Of a stretch of 64,000 bases of DNA, positions 1-9,460 are shown one piece after another. Within the stretch, counting starts at the first letter, position 1. Every line of letters begins with the position of its first letter. The notes under the pieces are model-generated. The model had not been told where the DNA came from and searched no databases. It saw only the letters and a list, made by a program, of their open reading frames with translations. Source of the stretch: Mucilaginibacter rubeus (lineage in GTDB: Bacteria; Bacteroidota; Bacteroidia; Sphingobacteriales; Sphingobacteriaceae); assembly GCF_014643835.1 (NCBI RefSeq), contig NZ_BMKD01000002.1:124001-188000 (forward strand). Reading direction: 5' to 3'. The translations under genes and the position numbers were made by a program.

Positions 1-1222
1 GCGACGCATCTTGCCTGTTGTTGAATGTATAGTACTGGTACGAAAAGGTGAGCAGCCTTTGCTTATTGCTTTTAAAACCCAGCTGGTAATTTAAACCGAC
101 ATTCAGGCCCCTGCCGCCTGCCGTATTGTTATTGTACAGGTCGTACCCTTCAACCATGTTGCCGGCTTCGTTCAAAACAGAACTTTGCGTGTTGATGCCG
201 TCCTGGTTATTTCCGTTAATATTGAATTGTCCCGAAATAAGGTTAAGACTGTCAATTTCGTAACTGATGCCAACTTCCGTATAGCCATTTTTGCCATCCC
301 ATTTCGCGGTGTTATTCTGGTTAAGGCTCGTAGGGTTGCTCCCGGTGGTAAGTCTCGAAATGGAACTGAGCACTTCGGGCGAATTGGAGATATTCCCGCC
401 AAAATAGCCTGATAGTTCCAGCTTGCCTTGTTTAGACGAAAATGACCCGCCCAATCGTGGGCCGCCTACCGGGAATACATGGCTAAGGTTTAGCGTGCCA
501 TTGTACCCGTTACTTATTTTTTTATTGGTCACTATATTAATAATCCCCGCCATTCCCTCGGCATCATACTTCGACGAAGGGTTGGTAATTACCTCGATGC
601 TTTGAATGGTTGACGCAGGCATACTTTTGAGGATATTCTTCGGATCGCGCTCCATCATACTTGATGGTTTACCGTTAACAAATATCCGGTAGCCGCTATT
701 TCCCTTTAAAAGGATGTTATCGTCACCGTCTACTGTTAACAAAGGCACTTTGCGCATCATCTCCAGTACACTGCTGCTTTTGCTGTCAGGGTCAGCCTTT
801 AAGTCGTAGATGAGTTTATCAACCTCCTGCTTAATGATAGGCCTGTCGGCCGTAATAGCCACCGTTTTAAGCTGTGTAGTTTGTGTGCCCAGGGCAATGC
901 TCCCCAGATTTATAGAGGGTTTATTATTATCTGTAAAATCAACAGGAAGTATTTTCGTCTTAAAACCAACACTGATCATCGAGAGAAGGTATTGTCCTGA
1001 TGGCAGCTTTTCAAACCGGAACGTGCCGTCGGTTTTAGTCACCGTGGTGCGGACTAACTGCTTTGCTTCGTTGCGCAGGTTTACGGTTACATAGGCAAGC
1101 GGTTGTTTCGATAGTGAATCCGTTGCGATGCCGTTTACCGCGAATAACGCCTGCCCCGCCTGCCCGAAGGCCGGGGCCATAACGATTGAAAATAAGATGA
1201 GGAGTAAGAGCTTTAGTTTCAT
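1..1222 (-). CDS. Outer-membrane beta-barrel family protein (TonB receptor-like), partial
   Basis: This is the N-terminal ~407 residues of a large outer-membrane receptor; the C-terminus lies beyond the left window edge. Reading leftward from the ATG at 1222, the protein has a signal peptide (MKLKLLLLILFSIVMAPAFG), a carboxypeptidase-regulatory-like beta-sandwich with the typical TDGTFRFEKLPSGQYLL stretch near residues 50-80, and a plug domain with LTVDGDDNILLKGNSGYRIF and EVITNPSSKYDAEGMAGIIN near 170-230. The plug signature and the short extension before it match the Bacteroidota OMP_b-brl_3 family rather than SusC. The substrate cannot be told. No stop codon interrupts the visible frame. 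No partner lipoprotein gene is next to it on the upstream side, so it looks like a stand-alone receptor. Confidence 0.85.
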   Translation of the reverse strand, partial: MKLKLLLLILFSIVMAPAFGQAGQALFAVNGIATDSLSKQPLAYVTVNLRNEAKQLVRTTVTKTDGTFRFEKLPSGQYLLSMISVGFKTKILPVDFTDNNKPSINLGSIALGTQTTQLKTVAITADRPIIKQEVDKLIYDLKADPDSKSSSVLEMMRKVPLLTVDGDDNILLKGNSGYRIFVNGKPSSMMERDPKNILKSMPASTIQSIEVITNPSSKYDAEGMAGIINIVTNKKISNGYNGTLNLSHVFPVGGPRLGGSFSSKQGKLELSGYFGGNISNSPEVLSSISRLTTGSNPTSLNQNNTAKWDGKNGYTEVGISYEIDSLNLISGQFNINGNNQDGINTQSSVLNEAGNMVEGYDLYNNNTAGGRGLNVGLNYQLGFKSNKQRLLTFSYQYYTFNNRQDAS

Positions 1223-1563
1223 GCTGATGTGATAGGTGAACTGTTTGACCATTAATCTTTTTGAGCCAATCTTAACCAGGCTACAAATCCTATAATACCA
1301 TGCAATACATAGTACTATAACCATAGGACTACCCCCCGAACGAATTTGTTACACCTATTTGAAATAAAAAATTTTAATAATGCTGTCGGGCTGACGTACC
1401 GGCATATATATGCCTGCCTTAAAACGGGTGCATTAGCCAAGTTTTATTAAAAAAAACCAGTAACCTAAGCCCATATTATTCACCGTACCGGCTTAATCGT
1501 GGAGATTTCGTTATTGATTGGGATTGCTTATGAAGTTCAGGATCCAACTAACGTTTTGGGCGT

Positions 1564-1588
1564 AACAGAAGCGATCACTTCTGTTTTA
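1564..1588 (+). terminator. Hairpin with T-run (AACAGAAG/CTTCTGTT)
   Basis: A perfect 8-bp stem (1564-1571 with 1578-1585) and a 6-base loop are followed on the plus strand by further T residues. There is no plus-strand gene just upstream, so it may act together with the neighbouring minus-strand terminator or block antisense reading. Confidence 0.45.
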
Positions 1589-1592
1589 TGCA

Positions 1593-1630
1593 TAAAATGC
1601 CCCCAAATAGTGTCTAACTTTTTGGGGGCA
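1593..1630 (-). terminator. Rho-independent-type terminator of the permease transcript
   Basis: A perfect 10-bp stem, TGCCCCCAAA (1598-1607) with TTTGGGGGCA (1621-1630), is followed on the minus strand by TTTTATG. It lies about 80 bases downstream of the permease stop codon and is the strongest terminator in this gap. Confidence 0.75.
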
Positions 1631-1684
1631 GTAAATTTAAAACGGGCCCTTCACCGGGCTGTTACTTTGCCTTTTATGGTAATG

Positions 1685-1720
1685 AGAATGCAACACCCTG
1701 TAATGAGGGTGTTATTCTCC
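1685..1720 (-). other. Interrupted hairpin spanning the permease stop codon
   Basis: AACACCCT (1692-1699) pairs with AGGGTGTT (1706-1713), and an outer GAGAAT/ATTCTC pair extends the stem after a 2-base bulge. The stop codon of the permease (1712-1714) lies within the structure. There is no T-run, so it may stabilise the mRNA 3' end or take part in termination with the next hairpin. Confidence 0.5.
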
Positions 1721-4078
1721 TTTCAAACTTTTTACCGGATTTGTTAATGCAGCCTTGATTGCCTGGTAGCTTACTGTCAAAACAGAGATCAGCAATGTCA
1801 GCGCGGCGGCGATTACAAATACCCAGATATTAATAGAGATCCGGTAACTATATCCTTTCAACCATTGGAACATTAAATACCAGGCTATTGGCGCCGCAAT
1901 GCAAAATGAGATTGCGACCAGCTTCAGAAAATCCCTGGAAAGCAGTGTGGTCACACTGGCAACTGATGCGCCAAGCACTTTTCTGATGCCAATTTCTTTG
2001 ATACGGTTCTGCGCCATGTAAGCCGCCAGGCCAAAAAGTCCGAGACAGGATATAACGATTGTCAATCCGGCAAACAGGCTGGCCAAAGTCCCGATACGCT
2101 GCTCATCGCCAAACTTCTTGGCGTACTCCTGGTCAACAAAACTATATTCAAACGGGTAATCCGGGTTGTATTTCTTAAATACAGCTTCGGCGCGGCGCAG
2201 GTTTTCTTTTGTCGAATTAGCGTTATTAAGCTTGTAGTGAATGATATTGAACCAGGAACTGGGGCCTTCAATCAGCATATGTTGTACAGGTTCATAAGGC
2301 GAACTGATGATAAAGTCTTTGATAACTCCAACAATATGCCATGTTTTGATGTCTTTACCTTCGCCCTGGGTAACTAATTTACCAACAGGATCTTTCAGGT
2401 TCATGACCTTCACCGAAGCTTCATTCACCAGCATGGCTGTTGAATCCGTCGGATAGTTTACCGGGTCGATATCCCTGCCTGCAACAAGCTTAAGGCCCAT
2501 GGTTTTAATAAGGCTTCCGTCCGAAGTGTAAATAATAAAATCAACCTTGTTCTTGGGCTGTGAACCTGGCCAGTTAAAACCCCAGCTATCGCTGTATCGC
2601 TGGGTTATAGGCGAATTTGTTCTGGACACCGAAGTCGCGGCGCCACTGGAAAGCAATTCATTTCTGATGGATTGATAGTGCTTCGCGATTTCGCCGGACA
2701 TAAATGTGTAAACAAGGTTATCTTTTTTATACCCCGTATCCCTGTCCTGGGCGTATTGTAATTGCTGGCGGATAATGATGGTACAAATGATCAATACCAC
2801 CGCAAAAGTAAACTGAATAACCACCAGCAATTTACGTGGTGTAACCAAAGCATTTGCCGCCTTAAAAGTACCTTTCAGTACAGCTACGGGCTTGAATGAA
2901 GACAGGTACAATGCAGGATAGCTTCCCGAAATAACACCGGTAACCAGTATAAATCCAATTGCGGTGAGCCAAAAATAGGGATTGCTATATGGTACATATA
3001 GTTGCTTTTGGGTAAGCTGGTTGAAACCCGACATACTGATTTGTACGATGACGATGGCAAAAATACCGGCAATAAGTGCAATCAAAACAGATTCACCTAA
3101 AAACTGCCAGATTAACGACCCCCTTAATGCGCCTACTGTTTTACGGATGCCCACCTCCCTTGCACGTGTCTCGCTCCTGGCCGTACTTAAATTCATGAAA
3201 TTTATACAAGCAATGACGAGGATCAGAACAGCGATCAGTGAAAATACCCTGACCCGTTCAATTCTCCCACCGACTATCACCCCATCCTTAAACTGCGAAT
3301 ACAGGTGCCATTTGGCTGCGGGGTGCAAAAACTGCTGAATATCTTTGGTATCGGAATGGTTCCTGGTAAAGTTCAGCACGGCGGCATCAGCATGAGCTTC
3401 CGTTACGCCGGGTTTTAAAAGAACAAACGTTTGAATGGAGTTATTGCCCCAGTATTCATCATCCTGCCCTATCTTTTTTAGATATGACCAGGGAATAAGG
3501 TATTCAAAATCAAATCGGGTATTATTCGGGAGGCTTTTCATCACACCCGTCACTTTAAAATAAGCGTTACTATCTATTTTAACCGTTTTGCCGAGCGCAT
3601 TTTCCTCTCCGAAAAGTTTCTTTGAAAATTTTTCAGTGATAACTATGCTATGAAGGTCGTTCAAAGCGGTTTTGGGGTCTCCATTGATTAATGGAAAACT
3701 GAACATGGAAAGAAAATCCGGATCAGTAAAATCGCCGGTTGCAGTCAAACGTTTGTCGCCAATGCTAAACAAAAAACTGGCATCAGTTACCCTGGCTACT
3801 TTTTCCAGTTGCGGTAACTCTGCTTTCATCACCTTACCCATGATTTTAGGCGTGGTTTCCCAGCTCCATAATTTACCGTCAAATTTCGAGCGGTTATATA
3901 CAGAATAAAGCCGATCCCGTTTTTCATGGAACTGATCATAGCTAACCTCATTCTGGATCCACAACAAAATCAGCGCTGCGCTGGCCATGCCGATGGTCAA
4001 TCCGAGGATATTGATCAGGGAGAATGTTTTTTGACGTAAGAGGTTGCGCCAGGTAATCTTTAAGTAGTTTTTTAACAT
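1712..4078 (-). CDS. ABC transporter permease, FtsX/MacB-like, two FtsX domains
   Basis: This 788-residue inner-membrane protein belongs to the large Bacteroidota FtsX permease group. An N-terminal membrane helix (about residues 20-43, INILGLTIGMASAALILLWI) is followed by a MacB-type periplasmic domain (about 50-250). A first FtsX helix bundle spans about 280-420 and contains FMNLSTARSETRAREVGIRK. A second periplasmic domain follows (about 440-650), then a second FtsX bundle (about 670-788, AQNRIKEIGIRKVLGAS). The family moves lipoproteins, peptides or drugs, or transmits mechanical signals, with an ATPase encoded elsewhere; no ATPase gene is adjacent. The length is usual for the family. The ATG at 4078 directly precedes the canonical MLKNYLKITWRNLLRQK start. 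The substrate is unknown. Confidence 0.9.
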   Translation of the reverse strand: MLKNYLKITWRNLLRQKTFSLINILGLTIGMASAALILLWIQNEVSYDQFHEKRDRLYSVYNRSKFDGKLWSWETTPKIMGKVMKAELPQLEKVARVTDASFLFSIGDKRLTATGDFTDPDFLSMFSFPLINGDPKTALNDLHSIVITEKFSKKLFGEENALGKTVKIDSNAYFKVTGVMKSLPNNTRFDFEYLIPWSYLKKIGQDDEYWGNNSIQTFVLLKPGVTEAHADAAVLNFTRNHSDTKDIQQFLHPAAKWHLYSQFKDGVIVGGRIERVRVFSLIAVLILVIACINFMNLSTARSETRAREVGIRKTVGALRGSLIWQFLGESVLIALIAGIFAIVIVQISMSGFNQLTQKQLYVPYSNPYFWLTAIGFILVTGVISGSYPALYLSSFKPVAVLKGTFKAANALVTPRKLLVVIQFTFAVVLIICTIIIRQQLQYAQDRDTGYKKDNLVYTFMSGEIAKHYQSIRNELLSSGAATSVSRTNSPITQRYSDSWGFNWPGSQPKNKVDFIIYTSDGSLIKTMGLKLVAGRDIDPVNYPTDSTAMLVNEASVKVMNLKDPVGKLVTQGEGKDIKTWHIVGVIKDFIISSPYEPVQHMLIEGPSSWFNIIHYKLNNANSTKENLRRAEAVFKKYNPDYPFEYSFVDQEYAKKFGDEQRIGTLASLFAGLTIVISCLGLFGLAAYMAQNRIKEIGIRKVLGASVASVTTLLSRDFLKLVAISFCIAAPIAWYLMFQWLKGYSYRISINIWVFVIAAALTLLISVLTVSYQAIKAALTNPVKSLKGE

Positions 4079-4375
4079 ATGATCAGGCTTTAATAACCAT
4101 AAGACGCCGGCATTAAGATTTTAGTTGCACTGTTTTTCTTTTTTCTGCTAAAACAAAAATCGCGGTATTGCACAACATCGTAATACATTGTTTATAATGT
4201 TTACATCAGAAATTATAAACCGGCCTATGTTTGATTAAATAATATTTCCCCATTAATTTCCGATTAATTTAGGATATTTACCAATACAGTAATAATTGAT
4301 GCCGGTAACGAATCGAACTATGTATTGATAAAAGTCCGATGTACCAATTACGCTTATTGTAAAAAACTAATACCA

Positions 4376-4663
4376 ATGACAACTTTAACAGAATTTAAAG
4401 CATCATTAAATTTAGAACAGCCTGTTAACGGGCTCTCTGCACAGCTAAAAAGCCTTTGGTTTGATGGTAAAGGCGACTGGCATCAGGCGCATGCACAGGT
4501 TGATCATCTGACGGATCAGGCATCGGCTTGGGTCCATGCCTATTTGCACCGTAAAGAAGGTGATATTGGAAATGCTGACTACTGGTATAGCAAAGCGCGG
4601 CAGGTGCGCCCCAACCTTTCTTTGGAAGAGGAATGGGAGCAATTGGTATTGCAATTCCTTTGA
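4376..4663 (+). CDS. Small conserved-looking hypothetical protein
   Basis: This is a 95-residue soluble protein rich in Trp, His and Ala (GDWHQAHAQVDHLTDQASAW, then HAYLHRKEGDIGNADYWYSK). The helical pattern with a WYSKARQ segment resembles a single tetratricopeptide-like hairpin, but I cannot assign a family. I chose the ATG at 4376; a TTG 51 bases upstream would add 17 poorly conserved-looking residues. It converges with dnaE2, whose stop lies about 100 bases away. It has no signal peptide or membrane segment. The function is unknown. Confidence 0.65.
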   Translation: MTTLTEFKASLNLEQPVNGLSAQLKSLWFDGKGDWHQAHAQVDHLTDQASAWVHAYLHRKEGDIGNADYWYSKARQVRPNLSLEEEWEQLVLQFL

Positions 4664-4766
4664 TCGATAAAACTTACCATATCCCTTTTACAGGCACAGC
4701 AAGACAATTATATAACAATAGTTGCCATTGAGTTTATTAAAAGCCTTATTAATGATAAGCTCTTCA

Positions 4767-7700
4767 TCAATGAAAATTCCTGCCCTTATGAAAGGCGCTC
4801 TTATTGGGGATATTTCGCGGACCAGGTGAAGGCATCGAGGTTTCATCCCCCCTGGACAGGCTCAGCAAAGAAGGCTGTTCATCTGGCACAGCCGTCAGTT
4901 TGCCCAATAAAGAATTGAGATTATAACAGCGGCGTACCACCACATGGATCACTTCGCCCTCAACCTGTAAATGCCCATCTACCAGGAGCAGTTGCGACTG
5001 AACGATCTCTTTGCGGTATTTGTCAAAAAACTTACCCCAAACCACAAGATTGGCAAAGCCGGTTTCATCTTTGATAGTTACGAATACCACGCCTTTGGCC
5101 GTCCCCGGCCGCTGCCGCACGGTGATCATCCCGGCAACACGAATTTTTTCGCCATTTTTTAACGATTGGATCCGATTGAGCGGTATAACCTGCAGCCGGT
5201 TTAAATCTTCCCGCACAAAACTTACCGGGTGCGCTTTAATGGATAAGCCGGTAGAAGCGAAATCCTGTACCACGTGCTCACCCGCGGTCATTAGCGGTAA
5301 TTCAATTTGCTCACCTGCGCTGGCCGAAGGCAAACTTTCCAGCAAGGCCACGGGGCGGTCGCCTAAAGCGGCTACTTCCCAAAGCGCCTGCCTGCGGTCG
5401 AGGCCGATAGAGCGGAATGCATCCGCATCAGCCAGTTTCTCCAAAGCTGCCTGCGAAATCCCAACATTTGACAAATCGATAATATGTTGATAAGGTGCAT
5501 TCTCAACCAGGATATTCATTTCTTCTTCTTTTAGCCCTTTCACCAACCGGAAACCCAAGCGTAATATCTTATATTTTCCGGCCTGTTCTTCCAGCGAATG
5601 ATCCCAGGCCGAATAATTAATATCCACGCCACGAACAAAAACACCATGCCCGCGTGCATCGTCCACGATCTCAGCGGGCTGATAAAAGCCCATCGGCTGG
5701 CTATTGAGCAAAGCGGCGGCAAAAGCATCCGGATAATAATACTTCAGCCAGGAAGATATATAAACCAGCAGCGCAAAAGAAGCGGCATGGCTTTCGGGGA
5801 AACCATAACCCTCAAAACCTTGTAACTGCTTAAATACCCGCCTCGAAAAATCTTCCTCATAACCACGCGCTACCATACCCTCCACCAGTTTCTTTTCGTA
5901 CAGGTATAACTTGCCATTCGCTTTAAAAGTCGCCATGCTCCGGCGCAGCTCATCAGCCTCGGCCGGTGTAAAGCCTGCAGCAACAATAGCGATCTCCATC
6001 GCTTGTTCCTGAAAAAGCGGAACGCCTAACGTCCGGCCTAAAATATCTTCCAGTTCCGTTGATGGATACACTACCTGTTCTTCGCCATTACGCCTGCGCA
6101 GGTAAGGATGCACCATATCACCCTGTATTGGACCGGGTCGCACGATAGCCACCTCGATCACGAGGTCATAAAAACATTGAGGCCTCAGTCTTGGCAGCAT
6201 AGACATTTGCGCCCGGCTCTCAATCTGGAATACCCCAAGTGTATCCGCATGACCTATCATTTCATAAACTTTGGGGTCGTCCTGCGGGATATTGGCTAAG
6301 GTAAGCTTTCGGCCATAATGTTGTTTTATCAGGTCAAATGCTTTGCGGATCATGGTCAGCATACCCAATCCTAAAACATCCACTTTCAAAATGCCCAACG
6401 CTTCCAGGTCATCTTTGTTCCATTCCAGTTGGGTTCGGTTCTCCATGCGGGCATTGAGCACAGGGCACAGGTCGGATAGTTTGTTATCGGTAATAACAAA
6501 GCCACCGGTATGCTGACCCAATTGCCGCGGGAAACCCATCAGCAGTGTCGTCAATTCCAGTACTTTGTATATCAACGGATCGCCCGGGTTAAGCCCCTGT
6601 TCCTGCAAACGCTTTTCATCAAAACCTTCTTCACTGAAATCCCATATCGTACCACCGATACGTTTAATTGTATCTTCAGATAAGCCCATCGCTTTGCCCA
6701 CATCACGAATTGCTCCTTTATGCCGCTCCTGCGTAACGGTAGCTACAATAGCCGCGTGTTCCCGGCCATAATCCTCATAAATATACTGGATGATTTCCTC
6801 GCGGCGTTCATGCTCGAAATCCACATCGATGTCAGGCCATTCCTCGCGTGCATCCGACATAAAACGGGAAAAAAGCAAACGTGACTTCATCGGGTCGACC
6901 GCCGTAATGCGCAAACAATAACATACCGTTGAGTTGGCTGCAGAACCCCTGCCCTGGTGCAAGATTTCGAGTTCTTCTGCTTTCCGGGTGTATTTATATA
7001 CACGGAGAAAATAAGGCGCCAGCCTGCGCTTTTCGATAAAGGCCAGTTCAAAATCAATCTGCTTACCTATTTTAGGCGGTATATGCTCACCATAACGTTC
7101 ATGTGCACCTTCCCACGTGTATTTTTTTAACCTTTCCTGTGGTGTTAATCCGTCAAAGATCTTTTCTTCCGGCTCAATGTATTTTAATTCGTCCAGCGAA
7201 AAAGTACAGGCTTCGGCAATAGCAAGTGCATTTTCAATGGATTCCGGATATTGCCTGAAGATCCGGTGTATTTCTTCAATAGGTTTCAGGTAGCGTTCCG
7301 CATTCTGATGCAGCCGGTATCCCGCGTTGTGGATAGTGCATTTCTCCCGGATACAGGTCAATACATCCTGTAGTTCCCTCCTGTTCGGTTCATGATAATG
7401 CACATCACCGGCAGCAACCAAAGGTATACCCATACCGGCTAACCTGTGCAGCCGTTTGGCATCATCGCCGTTGTAAGAACGTAGGGCAGCCAAGTATAAG
7501 GCATTCCCGAAAGCTTGTTTATATTCTGCTACTGCTGTTTTAAACTCATCTGCAAAATCAAACCGCGCGTTGAGCTCATCGGGCGGAATTATGATAAACA
7601 GGATGCCTTCCCGGTGTTCATACACATCTGCTTTATATAAATAGCATTCACCTTTTTCAGCGCGCAGATTACCCCTGGTGAGCAAGGCCGAAAGCCGGCC

Positions 7701-7958
7701 ATAAGCAGCAAGATCAGTAGGATAAGCCAGCAGACCCGGCCCATCCAGCAAGTCCAGGCGACAAGCGGGAATAAATTGTACAGGTAGTTTTTTTGCGGCA
7801 ATATGCGCCCGGACAATACAGGCCAGGCTATTCCGGTCGGTAACCGCTATGGCCGTATAACCATGAACCACAGCCTGCTCAACCAGTTCCTCCGGGTGAG
7901 ATCCACCGCGCAGGAAGCTGAAATTGGAGGTACAATATAATTCCGCGTATTTCATCAT
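4767..7958 (-). CDS. dnaE2: Error-prone DNA polymerase III alpha subunit (DnaE2/ImuC)
   Basis: A C-family DNA polymerase of about 1063 residues that performs mutagenic lesion bypass with ImuA and ImuB. The N-terminus KYAELYCTSNFSFLRGGSHP begins the PHP domain and is the DnaE2 signature. The palm follows, with GRGSAANS near residue 340 and the catalytic aspartates in PDIDVDF near 375-381. A C-terminal OB fold (VAGMITVRQRPGTAKG) precedes a basic tail. The start at 7958 is chosen because its ATG overlaps the imuB stop as TGATG, which suggests translational coupling; an ATG at 7985 would add nine unrelated residues. It is the last gene of the imuA-imuB-dnaE2 operon. I am very sure of the family. 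It is distinct from the replicative DnaE1, which should be encoded elsewhere. Confidence 0.95.
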   Translation of the reverse strand: MMKYAELYCTSNFSFLRGGSHPEELVEQAVVHGYTAIAVTDRNSLACIVRAHIAAKKLPVQFIPACRLDLLDGPGLLAYPTDLAAYGRLSALLTRGNLRAEKGECYLYKADVYEHREGILFIIIPPDELNARFDFADEFKTAVAEYKQAFGNALYLAALRSYNGDDAKRLHRLAGMGIPLVAAGDVHYHEPNRRELQDVLTCIREKCTIHNAGYRLHQNAERYLKPIEEIHRIFRQYPESIENALAIAEACTFSLDELKYIEPEEKIFDGLTPQERLKKYTWEGAHERYGEHIPPKIGKQIDFELAFIEKRRLAPYFLRVYKYTRKAEELEILHQGRGSAANSTVCYCLRITAVDPMKSRLLFSRFMSDAREEWPDIDVDFEHERREEIIQYIYEDYGREHAAIVATVTQERHKGAIRDVGKAMGLSEDTIKRIGGTIWDFSEEGFDEKRLQEQGLNPGDPLIYKVLELTTLLMGFPRQLGQHTGGFVITDNKLSDLCPVLNARMENRTQLEWNKDDLEALGILKVDVLGLGMLTMIRKAFDLIKQHYGRKLTLANIPQDDPKVYEMIGHADTLGVFQIESRAQMSMLPRLRPQCFYDLVIEVAIVRPGPIQGDMVHPYLRRRNGEEQVVYPSTELEDILGRTLGVPLFQEQAMEIAIVAAGFTPAEADELRRSMATFKANGKLYLYEKKLVEGMVARGYEEDFSRRVFKQLQGFEGYGFPESHAASFALLVYISSWLKYYYPDAFAAALLNSQPMGFYQPAEIVDDARGHGVFVRGVDINYSAWDHSLEEQAGKYKILRLGFRLVKGLKEEEMNILVENAPYQHIIDLSNVGISQAALEKLADADAFRSIGLDRRQALWEVAALGDRPVALLESLPSASAGEQIELPLMTAGEHVVQDFASTGLSIKAHPVSFVREDLNRLQVIPLNRIQSLKNGEKIRVAGMITVRQRPGTAKGVVFVTIKDETGFANLVVWGKFFDKYRKEIVQSQLLLVDGHLQVEGEVIHVVVRRCYNLNSLLGKLTAVPDEQPSLLSLSRGDETSMPSPGPRNIPNKSAFHKGRNFH

Positions 7959-9457
7959 CAGGCAAAAAATCCGTGTAAATACCATTGGGCACCTCCGCCA
8001 TCATAATGCCCTGATCGGAACAGCCAATAACGGCCCCCATGCTCATCCTCCACCATATAATAGTCGCGGTGCTCACCTTTGTCCAGCCACCATTCCCGTT
8101 CAATACGTTCCGGGCCGTCTGCTTTATCCACAACATGGCGCTTACCCTTATAGATAAATATTTTTGGCGGATAATCCGGCAATAAAGCCATAACTTCAAT
8201 GGCTTCCGGTTTGCTGAGCAAGCGTATTGGTCTTGGCTTGTCAGCCCGCCAGCCGGCCAGCGAGATATCTTTGAGTGAAAGAGCGGGCCGGATGGAACGT
8301 TCGGGCCAGTAATGCTCGGCAGGCAGGTAGCGCATAATCCTTTCGGGGCCGATCTTTCCGGCAATCCGGTCAAGCAGCTCGGCCAGTGCGGTATCCTGCA
8401 AGCCCGGATCATCCACCCATAGCTTTTCCTGCAAGGGGTCGATATCTTCTACTTTTTGTGCTTCCAGCAGAAACAGCTCAATACCCAAAGCAGGTTCAAT
8501 CTTGCTGATCTGTAAACCAAAGAGCTTGAATAAATGGGAAACACTATGTGAGCCACGCGTGGTTGTTATCTCCGCTTGTACCATTTTACCATCAATCCGG
8601 AAACATTTCAGCACGGCCTTACGCACACCTTTTCCTTCAGCTTGCAAGCGGCTACATAGGCCTTGCAATAGTTTTTCAATGCCAATTTCTATGGCTTTGT
8701 CCGTTCGTACCGGCTCCAGGCAGGGCAGCCGCTCAACATAAGGCACGGGCGGGATAATCGGGGTCAGGTATTCATCAGTAGTACCCAAAGCCTGGGCAAG
8801 CCTTAACAAAAAGCCTTCACCAAAACGCCTGCGCAGCACAGTACGCGGCATGATCATAAAATTTTTAACATACCGGAAGCCGAGTTTATACAGTTTGTCC
8901 AGTATTTCCGGTTCCAACCGGAGGGCGGCCGGAGAAAGACCGGCAATGGCTTCCGCCTGCCCGCCGCTTTCAATAATGGGCCTGATCTTACCATACCGGG
9001 CAATGGCCCAGGCTGCGCCAACAGTATCGGCAATAGCGGCCCGTGCATCGTAGCCCATACCCCTTAATTTAAGTACAACAGTTTTTAAATATCCTTTTTC
9101 ACCACCCCATAGGTGTGCACAGCCGGAAATATCAAGGGTCAAACCATCGGGCAGGTCAATAGCCACAACCGGTGTATAGCGGATGCACCACAAACCCAAA
9201 TGCCGGAGCAGCTTACTTTCCTGACCTAACGGAAAATCAATAACCTGTAAATTGGTGGTAATCGCTTTGGCATCTGCTGCCGGCATTCCTGTACGAACAC
9301 CTTGTGCTTCGGCTTCGGGATTAGCTGCCCTGACGATCATACGGTTATGTTCGGGCACAACCAGCACAAAGGGCTGATCTTTTAATTCCGGCTGCCGGAG
9401 TGTCAGCCAGTCTGTCACCAGGTGACGAAACCAAATAGCCATATACCTGTGCTGCAT
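7958..9457 (-). CDS. imuB: ImuB, inactive Y-family polymerase-like mutasome subunit
   Basis: A 499-residue Y-family polymerase homologue that is thought to act as the adaptor of the ImuA-ImuB-DnaE2 mutasome. The first acidic motif expected in active Y-family polymerases is absent: the N-terminus reads MAIWFRHLVTDW. The second motif is replaced by LTLDISGCAHLWGGE (about 106-120), the pattern seen in ImuB proteins. QEKLW at 343-347 could be the beta-clamp-binding peptide. The C-terminus (ADGPERIEREWWL, RDYYMVEDEHGGRYWLFR, LHGFFA) is the family's conserved tail. It starts three bases after the imuA stop and overlaps dnaE2 by one base. The second methionine (residue 6) is an alternative start. 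Confidence 0.93.
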   Translation of the reverse strand: MQHRYMAIWFRHLVTDWLTLRQPELKDQPFVLVVPEHNRMIVRAANPEAEAQGVRTGMPAADAKAITTNLQVIDFPLGQESKLLRHLGLWCIRYTPVVAIDLPDGLTLDISGCAHLWGGEKGYLKTVVLKLRGMGYDARAAIADTVGAAWAIARYGKIRPIIESGGQAEAIAGLSPAALRLEPEILDKLYKLGFRYVKNFMIMPRTVLRRRFGEGFLLRLAQALGTTDEYLTPIIPPVPYVERLPCLEPVRTDKAIEIGIEKLLQGLCSRLQAEGKGVRKAVLKCFRIDGKMVQAEITTTRGSHSVSHLFKLFGLQISKIEPALGIELFLLEAQKVEDIDPLQEKLWVDDPGLQDTALAELLDRIAGKIGPERIMRYLPAEHYWPERSIRPALSLKDISLAGWRADKPRPIRLLSKPEAIEVMALLPDYPPKIFIYKGKRHVVDKADGPERIEREWWLDKGEHRDYYMVEDEHGGRYWLFRSGHYDGGGAQWYLHGFFA

Positions 9458-9460
9458 AAC

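Larger units (their letters stand above)
1223..1711. other. Intergenic gap with three hairpins
   Basis: There is no convincing gene in this 489-base gap. The right half (about 1560-1715) is packed with hairpins that probably end transcription of the permease gene to the right. The left half should hold the promoter of the receptor at 1222, but I found no perfect TAnnTTTG box there. A short open frame at 1499-1747 runs through the hairpins and into the opposite-strand permease gene, and I do not consider it real. Confidence 0.6.

Noticed and set aside
1499-1747. Open frame of 82 codons on the plus strand
   Set aside because: It crosses three hairpins and the end of the opposite-strand permease gene, and shows no protein-family features.
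5011-5490. Long plus-strand open frame of 159 codons inside dnaE2
   Set aside because: It is antisense to a well-conserved polymerase region, and such frames arise from the codon bias of the real gene.
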